A stretch of 64,000 bases of DNA from Tetrastigma voinierianum (lineage: Eukaryota; Streptophyta; Magnoliopsida; Vitales; Vitaceae). Shown here in pieces: positions 22,290-32,515 of this stretch. The notes beneath the pieces were generated by a model, which searched no databases, was not told the DNA's origin, and saw nothing but the letters and a program-made list of their open reading frames with translations. The translations under genes and the position numbers were made by a program. Location of the stretch: contig JAEQBH010001391.1 of assembly GCA_016808115.1 (NCBI GenBank), positions 310,001-374,000 on the forward strand. The letters run 5' to 3'. The first letter of the stretch is position 1. Every line of letters begins with the position of its first letter.

Positions 22290-23731
22290 GGATTAGTGCT
22301 CAAAAAGTGCTATTTCAACCCTATTTAACAGTTTTGAGCTCTTTTTGTGTACTAATTGTTATAATTAACCCAATTGGACATGTTCTGTCCCTATTGCACT
22401 TTTTGATCGCATTTCTTGTGGCAAATTTTGCGCTTTTATAGCTAATCATGCCAACATTGTCGAAGTCGATCCAAACATGAAGACCCGAGTCAAACTCCAA
22501 CATCATAGACGTAGACCAATAGAAAGAAGTGCAAAAATAGAAGAAAAAATGAAGCAGGACCAATGAACAAGAGTCTGAGGAACAAGAAGCCAAAATTCGC
22601 TATGTCGACATTTCTGGCTATGATAGTGAATTTTCAGCGCATAGCCAGTAGGTTCACAGTACAAATAAAATCTCCACCGCTATGCCCCGTATTTTTCGTT
22701 ATAGAGCGACTCGGCTTATCATAGCGACTTTGCATGATAGCTAAAATAACCTGCATACGGCCGCCTCCCGCTTTTGTGCTAAAAGGACCTCACGGTTTTT
22801 CTCCTTTCTACCCTTGTAATAGCCTTTGTTTTGGTTTGTTTTTGTAATTTCCCTTGCTTTGCACACTATATAAGCTAGAGTAAAGGTTTGTAAACATCAA
22901 TCACTTCGCAATAAATTTTGGAGAAGCTGTCAGCTCTCCCGTTTTTCGCTTCTTCTCTGCTTCATTTTCTTTCCCTTTCTTTTACATTTTCTCGGCTACC
23001 AAACACTCCTCTGAGGATGACAACTCAGAGGATGCTTGGCTAGACCTCTTCCTCCTCCTGAAGAGGAGGGTCATTGCCAGATTTGAGTAACCGACTATCC
23101 CTCTGCTCTTAACGCACGATGCATGGTATTTATGTTATATTTCACCTAGGTTAAAATTTCAGCACACCCCTCACTAACGTGTATTTAGCAAGCTTTGGTT
23201 GCCAATGGATGCTATCACTGCACTCGTTATCCGGGCTTAGTTGTTTCCTATTAGTTACACAGTGGTAGGTTTTTGAGATAGTATATCACCGTTAGGGAAT
23301 ATTTTTCCCGCTTAAATGCCATGTTTCAAAATAGAAAATCATGGTCTAGGTTTTAAAGCTAAATGAAGATCCTGTGGAAATGACTATATGTCATGCTCCT
23401 AATGCGAGGAAAAAGACCTAAGGACATGTTATTTGCCTTAAAACCCTAAACTAGTGGCTCGAAACTTCAAGGGGTTCTATTTACATTTTTTTCTTATTTT
23501 ATTTTCAAATTTCAGGAACAACTAACTGGTTGCTTTAACAAAGAACTCCTTAAAAATTCAAACTTGAAATTCACCATTTTTAGCCTTAACAATAAGTCAT
23601 TTGTGCAAAGAAAACCCATCCCTGTGTTCGACCCTAGATCGCTATATCGGTAAAGAGCTTGACTACCGCAAAGAGGAGGAATATAGGATATAAATTTTTG
23701 TTGATTCCATCACCCTACCGTACATCAATCA
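22290..23731 (+). repeat. 3' LTR of C1
   Basis: Sister of 12180-13561. Has CACTATATAAGC near 22866 as TATA box and a decayed palindrome cluster at 22595-22740. Ends ACATCAATCA, followed by the F sequence GAAAATTTCCGCC. Confidence 0.85.
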
Positions 23732-24108
23732 GAAAATTTCCGCCAAAGGCCGGTTCAGCTCGGTGGTGCACGTAACGCGATTTACGCGCGGGACACCAGC
23801 TGAGTTTCGACAAACTCCATGCGAGGTATGGTTTTTTATCCTACTCGAAAGTTACAAATTCTGCTTCATAATGGTTGATGATCGTGTCGGCTCAGGGTCG
23901 TGAGGGCTCGCTTGTTCGGGGACCCACTGCTTGAATTTTTGGACCCCATTTGGATAGTACGTGATCGGTAAGGCCGTTTGGTGTTGTTTCATAATTTATA
24001 GAAATAAATTGTGAGTTGGTATGAGGTTTGAAATGCCATGGATTTCCTGCTCGGGAATGGAACCGATGTCGAGGATTTGGTCGTGAACAAGAATCGAGGG
24101 GTTACTGT

Positions 24109-24191
24109 TTATGTGAATAGTAACATGAATAGTGACATGAATAGTGATGTGAATATTAACATGAATAGTAACATGAATAGTATGTGAATAT
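24109..24191 (+). repeat. Tandem ATGAATAGT repeat in F LTR
   Basis: Seven or so units of about 12 bases (AACATGAATAGT / GACATGAATAGT). The 3' LTR has a shorter, decayed version at 27236-27312. Confidence 0.8.
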
Positions 24192-24308
24192 TTTTGTGTG
24201 AATTGGACCAAAAACGTCCATGTGTGGTGTGTATGAGTTTGGTCGAATTGAATGGCTTGAGTTGGTTGATCAAAGAAATTAATAGGTTAATGTTTGATTT
24301 GTTAACAT

Positions 24309-24423
24309 GATTTGCTCAATTATATGGAATATAATTGTGTGTATAGGCCATTGGAGATAAAATTGTGATTTGCTTAATTATATGGAATATAATTGTGTGT
24401 ATAGGCCATTGGAGATGAAATTT
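24309..24423 (+). repeat. 58-bp tandem duplication in F LTR
   Basis: Two nearly identical units starting GATTTGCTCAATTATATGG and GATTTGCTTAATTATATGG. A decayed form of the pair is also in the 3' LTR (27431-27540), so the duplication predates the insertion of F. Confidence 0.8.
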
Positions 24424-25392
24424 TGAATAGCTCAAGTGAGCTAATTTGGGTGATGTTTGATCCAGATTGAATTACATGTGGTGTAATTGTAAATTCAAGA
24501 ATATATGCATATTTGATATATTGGTATAAAAATGATTGAAATGGCATAATGCATTTCATATGCACTGGGTAACCTAGAATTTAGGTGTGAGTGCATGACA
24601 TGAAGTTTCTAAAAAACGAACATGGTTGCGAAAGGAATTTCACATGATTTTCCTGAGAATGGGGTCAGAGATGGTCCAATAGATACCCTCGGATGATGAC
24701 CAAGGATTATTTCTAGAAGTTCTAACACACTACTTCGAGGGTAGTTCCATCTTTTTACCGACACTTCGGTAGTGTATTTTTGAAAACAACAAGTTTTGTT
24801 TTGAAAATGATATTTTTCTCATAAATGGCTTAGGCGAGTGTGAGTGAGTCGGTGAGGACTCGGGATCTGGGTTGGTCATTTAGACATTCAAGTAGAATCA
24901 CGCATTTCCTTAAGTGTGTGTTTAAATGGATCATTGCATATGCACTTAGGTGGGGAGTAACCCATTTAGGGTGATTCCACTACTGGGCATTAGCTCACCC
25001 TGTCGAGGGAATAAATTAGTTATTTCGTGCATAGAGTTTATTTAGGAGACGATCATCTTAGAACATTTTCAAGAAAGCCTGTTGTGGCTTTGATGGTTTT
25101 TGGATAATATGTATTAGAATTGTAAATTTTAATATGTATTTGTATTAAGAGAAATGTGTAACTCGACTATTGAAATATAGTCGGGATATTTATTTTTCGA
25201 GTATCGGGTTTATGGGCCCAAGAGGCCATTTATCAGTACGAGTCCGCGATATCAGACAAACAGTATTCCACAGTCAGACTGTAGTCAACTGACACCCCTG
25301 CTCAAGGCACCAGATAAGAGCTAAGGTAAACGATTACCTTAGGAGCTCGGTGGGTGTGGTTATAAGTATGGTTATGATACCAGCTTCACAAC

Positions 25393-25407
25393 TTGGTATC
25401 AGAGCTT
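25393..25407 (+). other. PBS of F (tRNA-Met type)
   Basis: TTGGTATCAGAGCTT three bases after the LTR end. TGGTATCAGAGC is the classic complement of the initiator tRNA-Met 3' end. The A, B and C elements here use a tRNA-Asp-type site instead. Confidence 0.85.
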
Positions 25408-26168
25408 AGGTACACGAGTACCTAGGGCTTGGGGGACTTGGGCTTCAGTTACACGGCCTTAGAGCGTAACATGTGTATATGAAAACTCAGTGGATCGAGG
25501 GACCTGGCCAGCTGTCATTGAGGTATAAGAACATCACCACTGCGTGGCTCGGGTGCGTGGTTGGTATGTGATTGATTACTCAGGGTCAGGTCGACCGGAT
25601 TAGAATTACCATGTATCATAGGTTTGATGTGTGATCGGATGCATAACATGCTGATTGTTATGAATATTGCAGGATTGTGTGCTTAGTGATAGCAATATAG
25701 AAAATTAAAATAAAAGTGTCGAACATCAAGGTTAGTGAGAAATTGGAGGTTGATAAATTTTTAGACAAACGGGTCCAGAAATAAACAATATATATATATA
25801 ATGAGAAGAAATTTTCTAAGGTTTTTACAATGTAAAATTGAAGAAAATTTGATAAAATAAATTTTTATAAATTTATTGGGTGTACTGGAGAATGAAAAAA
25901 AAAAAGATGATGGGAAATTCTTCCCTAGGATGTAGGGTGAGAGTTGGTCAAATGTGTCGAGATCGTGAGCTCGGGATCTCGCTGGATTTCCGCCATGGTG
26001 GACCTTAGTAGACGATCGTGCTGATGTCATTCTTTACGGATGCCGACAAACATCGCCGTCGGGCATCAGACCCAGTCGTTGTCATACCCGACACCGCCTT
26101 CGAGTCAGGTGTGAGGTTACGTATGCACGCGGCTGACGCAGAGGCGTGAATCTTGGGACGTACCTTAC
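25408..26168 (+). other. Non-coding interior of F
   Basis: About 0.76 kb with no frame that recalls gag or pol. The left half is AT-rich and the right half (25920-26168) is more balanced, leading to GACGTACCTTAC before the polypurine tract. An internal deletion or a LARD-like element are both possible. Confidence 0.65.
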
Positions 26169-26178
26169 GAGGGGAGAA
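26169..26178 (+). other. Polypurine tract of F
   Basis: GAGGGGAGAA immediately before TGTGAAACCCC, the LTR start. Confidence 0.8.
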
Positions 26179-28065
26179 TGTGAAACCCCAGAAAATCAAA
26201 TATCAGAAATGGCAAATGGTCATTTCCAAGAAAATTGAAATTTTTCTAAATCTCTGGGATGACGAAACTGACTCACAATAAACTGCCTCGCTGAATTTCA
26301 GCTACCACGCCACCTCTGGATTCCAAGGAGGTCGATTTCACTGCCGAGGCGCGCAGGTATCGGACTATCACACAGAAGCGTAGCGGATGCCACATGGCAC
26401 CCTAAGAGTGTGACAATTGGCAAGAGCCATTTGCTCTACTAAAAAGGAACGTGCTCACACTGGAGCCATGGGTGGTATGATTCCATGGCTCATATTAAGC
26501 CATGCAGGTATGATGTCATAAAAAGAAATAAGGAATAAGTGAAATGGAGGGCCACACATTTGGGCTTGGAGGAAGGAGCAGAGAAGGAAACTTCTTCTCT
26601 GACGATACGATCAATGCCCATCCAAACGGGAGATAATGACCAAAGGAGGAGGAGAAAATGCAAAGAGAAAGGAGAAAATGGGGAGAAATGAGTGGAAATG
26701 ACGCAGAAATGAGAAAAGGAAAGCAAAAAAGAAAAAGGAAAGAAAAGAAGGGAAGAAAGAAACAAGAAAGAAAAGAGTTCCTAGGGAGAAATAAAGCGAA
26801 AGGAGAAAGAAGGAAAAGGGAAAGTGAAAATTTCTGCCAAGCGGTCGGTTCGACAATTCGAGGACTGTGCTGGAAAATGAGCGCCATCTACGTAGGACAT
26901 TCAAAAGTTGGAGTTTCACAAAAACCCATGAGTAAGAGTTTTATCCTACTTAAGCTACACTTGTTTATGTTTTGTTGATGATTGTGTTATTCGAGGTCGT
27001 GAGAGGTCGCTTTCTGATCTGGCCCCAAAACTTAGGACCTAATTCTTTGAATTTTGACCCCATTTCGACAGTCCGTGACTGTGTAGGGGCTGTTCGGGGT
27101 GTTTGTTTCATAATTTGCGAAATAGATCAGGAGTTGGTGTGATGTATGAGGCCTAGTGGTTGGCGGATTTCTGTTCGCTGTGCGGAACTGATGTCATGTG
27201 ATCACCCGTGAACAAAGAACCTAAGGGGTACTGTTCACGTGAATAGTGATTGAATAGTGGTATGAATAGTGTATGAATAGTAACATGAATAGTGACATGC
27301 ATAGTATGTGAATATTTTTGTATGAATCAATTCAAAACGCCCATGTGGGGTGTATGAGTTCGTCGATCTGAATGGCTTCTGTTATCGATCAAAGAAATTA
27401 ATAAAGTTAATGTTTCGATGTGTTAACATGATTTGCTCAATTATATGGAATATAATTCGTGTATAGGCTATTGAGAGATAAAATTAGATTTGCTTCAATT
27501 ATATAAATATAATCAGGTATGTTATCGGAGATGAAATTGTGAATAACCTGCTTAGCTAATTGGGTGATATTTTCGATCCGCATTGAATTACATGTGGTGT
27601 AATTCAAATTCAAGAATATATGCACATTTGATATATTATATAAAAATGATTGAAATGGTGATAATGCATTTCATATGCAATCGGGTAACCTAGAATTTAA
27701 AGAGCCATTTATTACGAATTTTCCAAACGAACATGGTTAAGTAAAGAAATTTCACGGATGATTTTCCTGGAGAACGGGGTCAGAGACGGTCCGCATCATT
27801 TCTGATGAACCATGACTGTTTCGGGAAGTTTTCTAACACATTCGCCTCGGAGGGTAACAACAACTTTTGTTTTGAAAATGATATTTTTCTCATACATGGC
27901 TTAGGCGAGTGTGAGCTTAGCCTGCGAGGACTCGAGATCCGGTTGGTCATTTGCATTCAAGCATAATCACGCATTTCTCGAAGTGTGTGTTTAAATTGGA
28001 TCATTGCATATGCACTTATGGGGAGTTACCCATTTAGGTGATTCCACCACCGGGCATTAGCTCAC
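26179..28065 (+). repeat. 3' LTR of F, truncated
   Basis: Starts TGTGAAACCCC after the polypurine tract. Matches the reassembled 5' LTR until GCATTAGCTCACC, where it stops at the H fragment. Roughly 400 bp of the 3' end are missing. Confidence 0.8.
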
Positions 28066-28206
28066 CGATTCGCGCTGCCACGATGTAGGCGACCGGAATC
28101 AACAATACTTTGTTTCCATGTTCCTCCCACCGTCAGAGTCACACAAAGATAAACGGCTCAGGGCCTAACACCTGACGGGTTTTCATCCCACCGAATGATT
28201 CAGATC
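28066..28206 (-). repeat. A-family LTR fragment (H, 3' LTR terminus)
   Basis: GATTCGCGCTGCCACG and GGAATCAACAATAC match the plus-strand left edge of A LTRs, continuing to GGTTTTCATCCCACC. Only about 140 bp remain before an abrupt join to the ORF2 leader. Confidence 0.75.
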
Positions 28207-28474
28207 AATGTGGGTCTGGCAGCGGTCATCATGGGGAACTTCGCAAGATCGGGCAAGGCAGACCGCAAGGGAGCCAACTGTGGCACCTAACATGGTGGTC
28301 ACCGTCAAGCTCACGGCAACTATGGCTCGGTGGTCGGCAGACGCGGTCCCGCAAAGGCTGCAGTACCGGTGCAGGTGCGGCTACCGGTGGTGCACCATTA
28401 GGGCAAATGGGCTCGTCACTGCAATGGAGGCTAGTGGGGCTTTGGAAATGCACCGAAAAATGAGGGCCCCCCTT
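28207..28474 (-). other. GC-rich ORF2 leader of H
   Basis: Homologous in position and composition to 34164-34610. The ORF2 start itself would lie further left and is deleted. Open frames on both strands here (28208-28483 plus, 28229-28453 minus) are composition effects. Confidence 0.5.
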
Positions 28475-28536
28475 CCTTTATAAGGCCGCAAGGTACCGAA
28501 AGCTCCTCAGCGCCAATTTTGCTACAATAGCGAAAT
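28475..28536 (-). promoter_or_regulatory. Putative internal promoter of H
   Basis: Minus-strand palindrome remnant ATTTCGCTATTGTAGCAAAAT (28516-28536), with the TATA box in CCTTATAAAGG (28475-28485) about 30 bases downstream. It is the third copy of the arrangement in A1 and A2. Confidence 0.45.
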
Positions 28537-28750
28537 CCTTGCCAAGGACTCCACCTGCAAAATAATAAAAAATAAAATTTGATTTAGGCATGGTTAAAAA
28601 CAAGAATAAAAAGTAATTATTATTTTTAACAAACCTAGGAATAATAAAAAAAATAAAATTAAAATTAGGCTACAAAAGTTACTAAAAATAGCCTAATATG
28701 AAAATTAAACAATTTTAAGCAAAAACCAAAAATTTTTGAGCTGCAGTTTA
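28537..28750 (-). other. AT-rich spacer of H
   Basis: Mostly A/T with AAATAATAAAAAATAAA-like runs, no ORF. The spacers of A1 (5665-5890) and A2 (34677-34910) are alike. This is where pol would be in an autonomous element. Confidence 0.6.
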
Positions 28751-29688
28751 GTTCGAGTGGACACCAAACCAGCCCAATTTCACTAATCTACTCATGGAGT
28801 GTCAAGGAGGAGGAGCTTTTTAACCCCGGCAGTGGCTTGTGCTACATCCTTCATGCTTGGTCCATTCTTGTTGATTTTCTTCTCATTGGGTGATTTTGGG
28901 CTGACCAATGGCTCTACAGGGGTGACTGATGAGAACTCCCAATCAACTGCTTCATCTTGGTTGTAATTCTTGCAATTTATGGACTTTAGCTTCCCTGCAT
29001 TGTTGACAGTGGCGAGACTTCATGGCTTCCTTCCTTATCACCTTCCAGGCTTGTACTTGTATTTCCAGAGTGAAAAATATTGGCTCCCTGTCATGTTGCC
29101 AAATGTAGGCTGCATTACTCATTCGGCAGTGTGATTGCATTAGCGGTGGCCAAAATGGTCTTCCGGGATAATTGGCATATAGTTAATGCCACTTGCGATT
29201 GGCTCGGTATCGAAGCACTACAAAGTCTACTTGGGTAGTAGGGTTGTCTGCCTTCCTGACACATCCTCAACTATTCCTTAGGAATCTTCAACGATCTATC
29301 GACCCGATGATAGAGTGGCGTTTGTGGCTTAAGCTCCTAAGCCTAGCGCATGCCCAGGTATAGCGGTAGGTTTGCGCCCCGAATCTAGCGGTGCTTTGTC
29401 TATCTGAGTCCATGATAGTGGCGATATTTGTGGGGATCACGGATCCTTGTATTTGACTAGGGGTCTTGCTTAGATTATGGCAGCGACTTGCTCGGTTAGG
29501 AAGGCTTTCTTTCAATGCCTAACCCTTTCTTGGTTGTGCACGAGGTCCTTTAAGAGCTTACTTTTGATTGGGACCTACTTAATCATCGAAGCTGAGAGGG
29601 ATATTTACCTTCACTTTTAGCACCTCCAATTTCAGCTTGGTTTGAGTTTTTTTCTTGCCTCGGCGCTTGGGGGAAATGGAGGGGGATG
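28751..29688 (-). pseudogene. Protease region of H, decayed
   Basis: Homologous to the protease region of E (57075-57900). Nucleotide-level matches include the CTAGCGGTGCTTTGTC block (near 29385), which encodes the end of the KDKAPLDLGA active-site stretch in E, and the blocks around 29000-29290 for the C-terminal half. Frames are too broken to read through. It ends at GGAAATGGAGGGGGATG, where A2's LTR starts. Confidence 0.65.
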
Positions 29689-31281
29689 TGATTAAGTGCC
29701 ACGGTAGGGTGATGTGGAATCAACAGAATTTATATTCCTAAGTTCCTCCGATTCTTGTGGTCGACTCTGCGACATAATGATCCCAAGGTCGAACACGGGG
29801 ATGGGTTTTCATCCTATGAATGATTTGCATCAGTGTTTGAAAATGGTGAGGCTTTTGTTTTGGATTTTTGGATTTGGTCAAAAACAGTGGGAGTTGTTTG
29901 GTTACTGACTAACTATAATGGCTGAAAATGAAGTGTGAAATGGTAACCTTGAAGGCTTGGGTCACTAGCTTGATAACATGTTTAACAGTGTCCTCGGGTC
30001 ATATCCTCGCATTATAGCCAAGTAACATATAGTCAAAGCCATACTTAGGATCTTTGTTTAATTATAAAACTAACCTAAAACCCTCTATTTGAGTCAACAC
30101 AGGTATTAGCCATTTATAGTTATTCGGTTTAAAACCACAGCATTGACCTCCTCCGCGTTGGCTGCGTAAATGACATCTAAGGATATCGGTGCATCTAGCA
30201 TTAAGCATGCACCTTTGAACCATAAAACATGACAAGTATTGACGAGGGAGGACATTAAGTAAGCATTAAACCTGATTTGGAAGAAAATTGGGAACCATAA
30301 ATGCCATACCTGTAACAATCAAAGCATGAGGACAACTTCTGGTGGCAGCTAAACTGACTAGCACCCTCTATTCAAAGGCTGTGAGAAACTGTGACATCCT
30401 TGAGTTATCATCTCGAGGGAGTGTTTGGCGTGAAAGGAATGAAAGAAAGAGGAGAGAAGAGAGCAAGCAAACCCTAAAATGAAAGCTGCGGGAAAAATTT
30501 ACATAAATGAAAAGTTGCTTAGGGTTACAAAACCATGGGGGTTTATATAGTCCACCCAAAGTGTGAAAATACAAGAATGCCTAAAATATTGGCTTACAAA
30601 AGGGACAAAGTGGTAATATACCAAACCGTAGTCGTTTGGGATCAAATACACAAAAATCACAGGGCAGCCATTTTCGCTATGCAGGAGAATTTCGCTAGCA
30701 TAGCGAAAATTTCGCTAGCCTAGCGAAATTCTACAGAGATAGCGAAATTGGAAAATTTAAGCTATCAACCGATGAATATTGGCTAGGTATGAAATTTAAG
30801 CTAGCCTAAGCGTATTGTGAGATAGCGGAGGTAGTTATTCTCTAGGCACGGTAAATTTATTTAGCCTAGCGAAATTTATTAAGCTAGGATTACTTGAAAT
30901 TTTCGCTATAATTGCGAGGTACCTTGATCCCAGCCAAAATTTTATGATCATAGCGAAAAATTCCCTAGTGCTATGCTTCTCTTCTTTGCTCACTTGCATC
31001 CCTTTGCTCTTTGCTCATCCCGTTTTTCTTCAAAATCTTTATTTTTGATGGTTGAAAACCTTTGGGATTCCTCGACGTCGGCACGTGTCTTGTCATCGAT
31101 CTTAAACACGATTAGGTGAGGTACGCAAGAAACACATAAAATCACCAAAAACAACCTCGAAATGGACTCAGTGGAACTAAGTGGACCTGCACACATCAAT
31201 TGGCTTAATTGATGATTGAGTGCGTAGCACCCAAACCCATATTGAATAGGATTCAAAATAGCACTTTTTGGGCACTAATCA
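29689..31281 (-). repeat. 3' LTR of A2
   Basis: 1593 bp, plus-strand edges TGATTAAGTGCCACGG and GGGCACTAATCA. TATA box at 30542-30550. Polypurine tract follows on the right, which identifies it as the 3' LTR. Confidence 0.88.
30670..30965. repeat. TTTCGCTA palindrome array, A2 3' LTR
   Basis: Dense at 30672-30735 (GCTAGCATAGCGAAA, GCTAGCCTAGCGAAA), then mixed with TTTAAGCTA variants and ending with AATTTTCGCTATAATTGCGA. Confidence 0.85.
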
Positions 31282-31294
31282 CACCCCCCAACCG
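31282..31294 (-). other. Polypurine tract of A2
   Basis: Minus-strand GGTTGGGGGGTG before TGATTAG, identical to A1's. Confidence 0.87.
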
Positions 31295-32515
31295 ACACGT
31301 TGCTAGTCCCTTAGCAATGCTAAAACAATAAGGATATGCATGCAGTGATTTTACAAAAAGTATATGATTCAAAAAGTATATGTACAAATAGCATTACCCT
31401 TAAAATGAACAATTTACACCCTGATAGAAAACCGACGTGAGAGAACAACAACCATATAGCAAGTTTTAGAATTGACATCGGATCGAGGGTCAGCCTGAAT
31501 TTCCACCAAATCTAAGGGTTCCTAAGTGGCAGTTAGGCCAATAAATTGAAAGCGTTCCTCCCCCGACACGCCTGCGCATGGCCTTAGCGTGACTGACCTA
31601 AATGAAGTTAGCTACACTCTTCTTTCTTTGTTTGATTCTACGTTGTAGGGTCTGATGCTAAACTCGACTTCACCAAGGTCAGGTGTAGCAGGTCCAGATG
31701 ACTCCCAATCAATTAAGGTTTAGGGCAATGACCAAAGGATCAGCAACCACAAACTGCAGGCTTCACCCCGGGACTGCAGATGACCCCGAGGGGTGCTTTT
31801 CTGACACGCTAAACAACTATCCACCCATGCTTGAACACTAAGTCGATGACTCCTAACCACTTAAGGTTTAGGGCATCGGGCTTTAAAGGCTTTCGCCATA
31901 TACCCCTCGGACCGTGTTCAGGTTTCAAGGCAAAGCTTCACGAATTTTATTTTTCTTTTTCTTCCTTTCTTTTTGCTTTTTGCTTTTTCTTTTTCTTTTT
32001 CTTTTTGGAAGACTACATTGGTCTTCATATATGGGTAACATAAACCTATTATGGGTCGTCAAAAGGTCTAAGGCCGGCTTTGCAAAGTGAAAGGAGGTAC
32101 ATAATTTCACAGCCTATTGTTTTTGTCACAGTTGTCTTTGTGTGTGATTTAGCTAAAGAAATGTTGAGTTGAAAATACTGAAACTTCAATTATTACTTGA
32201 ATCATGCATGGGTGTCCATCAAGGTAACATACAAGGTTTAGAATTTTTAATTAAAAGAAATTCAATGGTCCCGATTAAAGCAATTCCAATTGTTTCAATT
32301 GAAGACAAAAGTGGATACACAAAGTGGAGGCAAAAAGGTGATTTGCAAAAGTGTAATAAACTGTAAATATCACTGCAAGGATTTTGATATAGCCAAAATG
32401 GCTAGTACACGCTTAATATAGCTGAACATACAAAAGCATCACTGCCTACTATTGGCTAATACATGAATCCCTAACCAAGAAAATTAGTAGGCGGTTAATC
32501 CTGGTGAAAAACCCT
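31295..32515 (-). other. 3' region of A2
   Basis: No sense ORF. Shared with A1, C1 and C2. The antisense frame 31831-32043 (70 codons, ends LEDYIGLHIWVT) runs through a pyrimidine tract. Confidence 0.75.

Larger units (their letters stand above)
12180..23731 (+). mobile_element. LTR retrotransposon C1, split by C2
   Basis: LTRs 12180-13561 and 22290-23731 share diagnostic blocks absent from C2 (for example GACATGTT..GTCCCTATTGCAC). Between them are a PBS, a leader, a partial duplicate of the LTR tail, a 3' region and, after the C2 insertion, a short tract leading into the 3' LTR. C1 lies in the F LTR. The flanks GGAAA (left) and GAAAA (right) suit a 5-bp duplication with one change, and the uninterrupted F copy near 26820 confirms the empty site. 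Nearly the whole coding part is missing. Confidence 0.8.
23732..25390 (+). repeat. 5' LTR of F, right part
   Basis: Continues the F LTR after C1. It aligns with 26828-28065 and then extends about 400 bp further than the truncated 3' LTR. Ends CAGCTTCACA just before the PBS. Contains two tandem repeats listed separately. Confidence 0.8.
11515..28065 (+). mobile_element. LTR element F with very short interior, split by C1
   Basis: The 5' LTR is in two parts (about 11519-12179 and 23732-25390), followed by a tRNA-Met-type PBS, 0.8 kb of non-coding interior, a polypurine tract and a 3' LTR (26179-28065) truncated at its right end. The reassembled LTR is about 2.3 kb. The interior has no gag or pol, so F is a non-autonomous or deleted (LARD-like) element. 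Family beyond LTR retrotransposon cannot be set from the sequence alone. Confidence 0.75.

Noticed and set aside
15380..23731. One element with three tandem LTRs (LTR-interior-LTR-LTR)
   Set aside because: Diagnostic variants pair 12180-13561 with 22290-23731 and 15380-17227 with 20428-22269, so it is one element nested in another.
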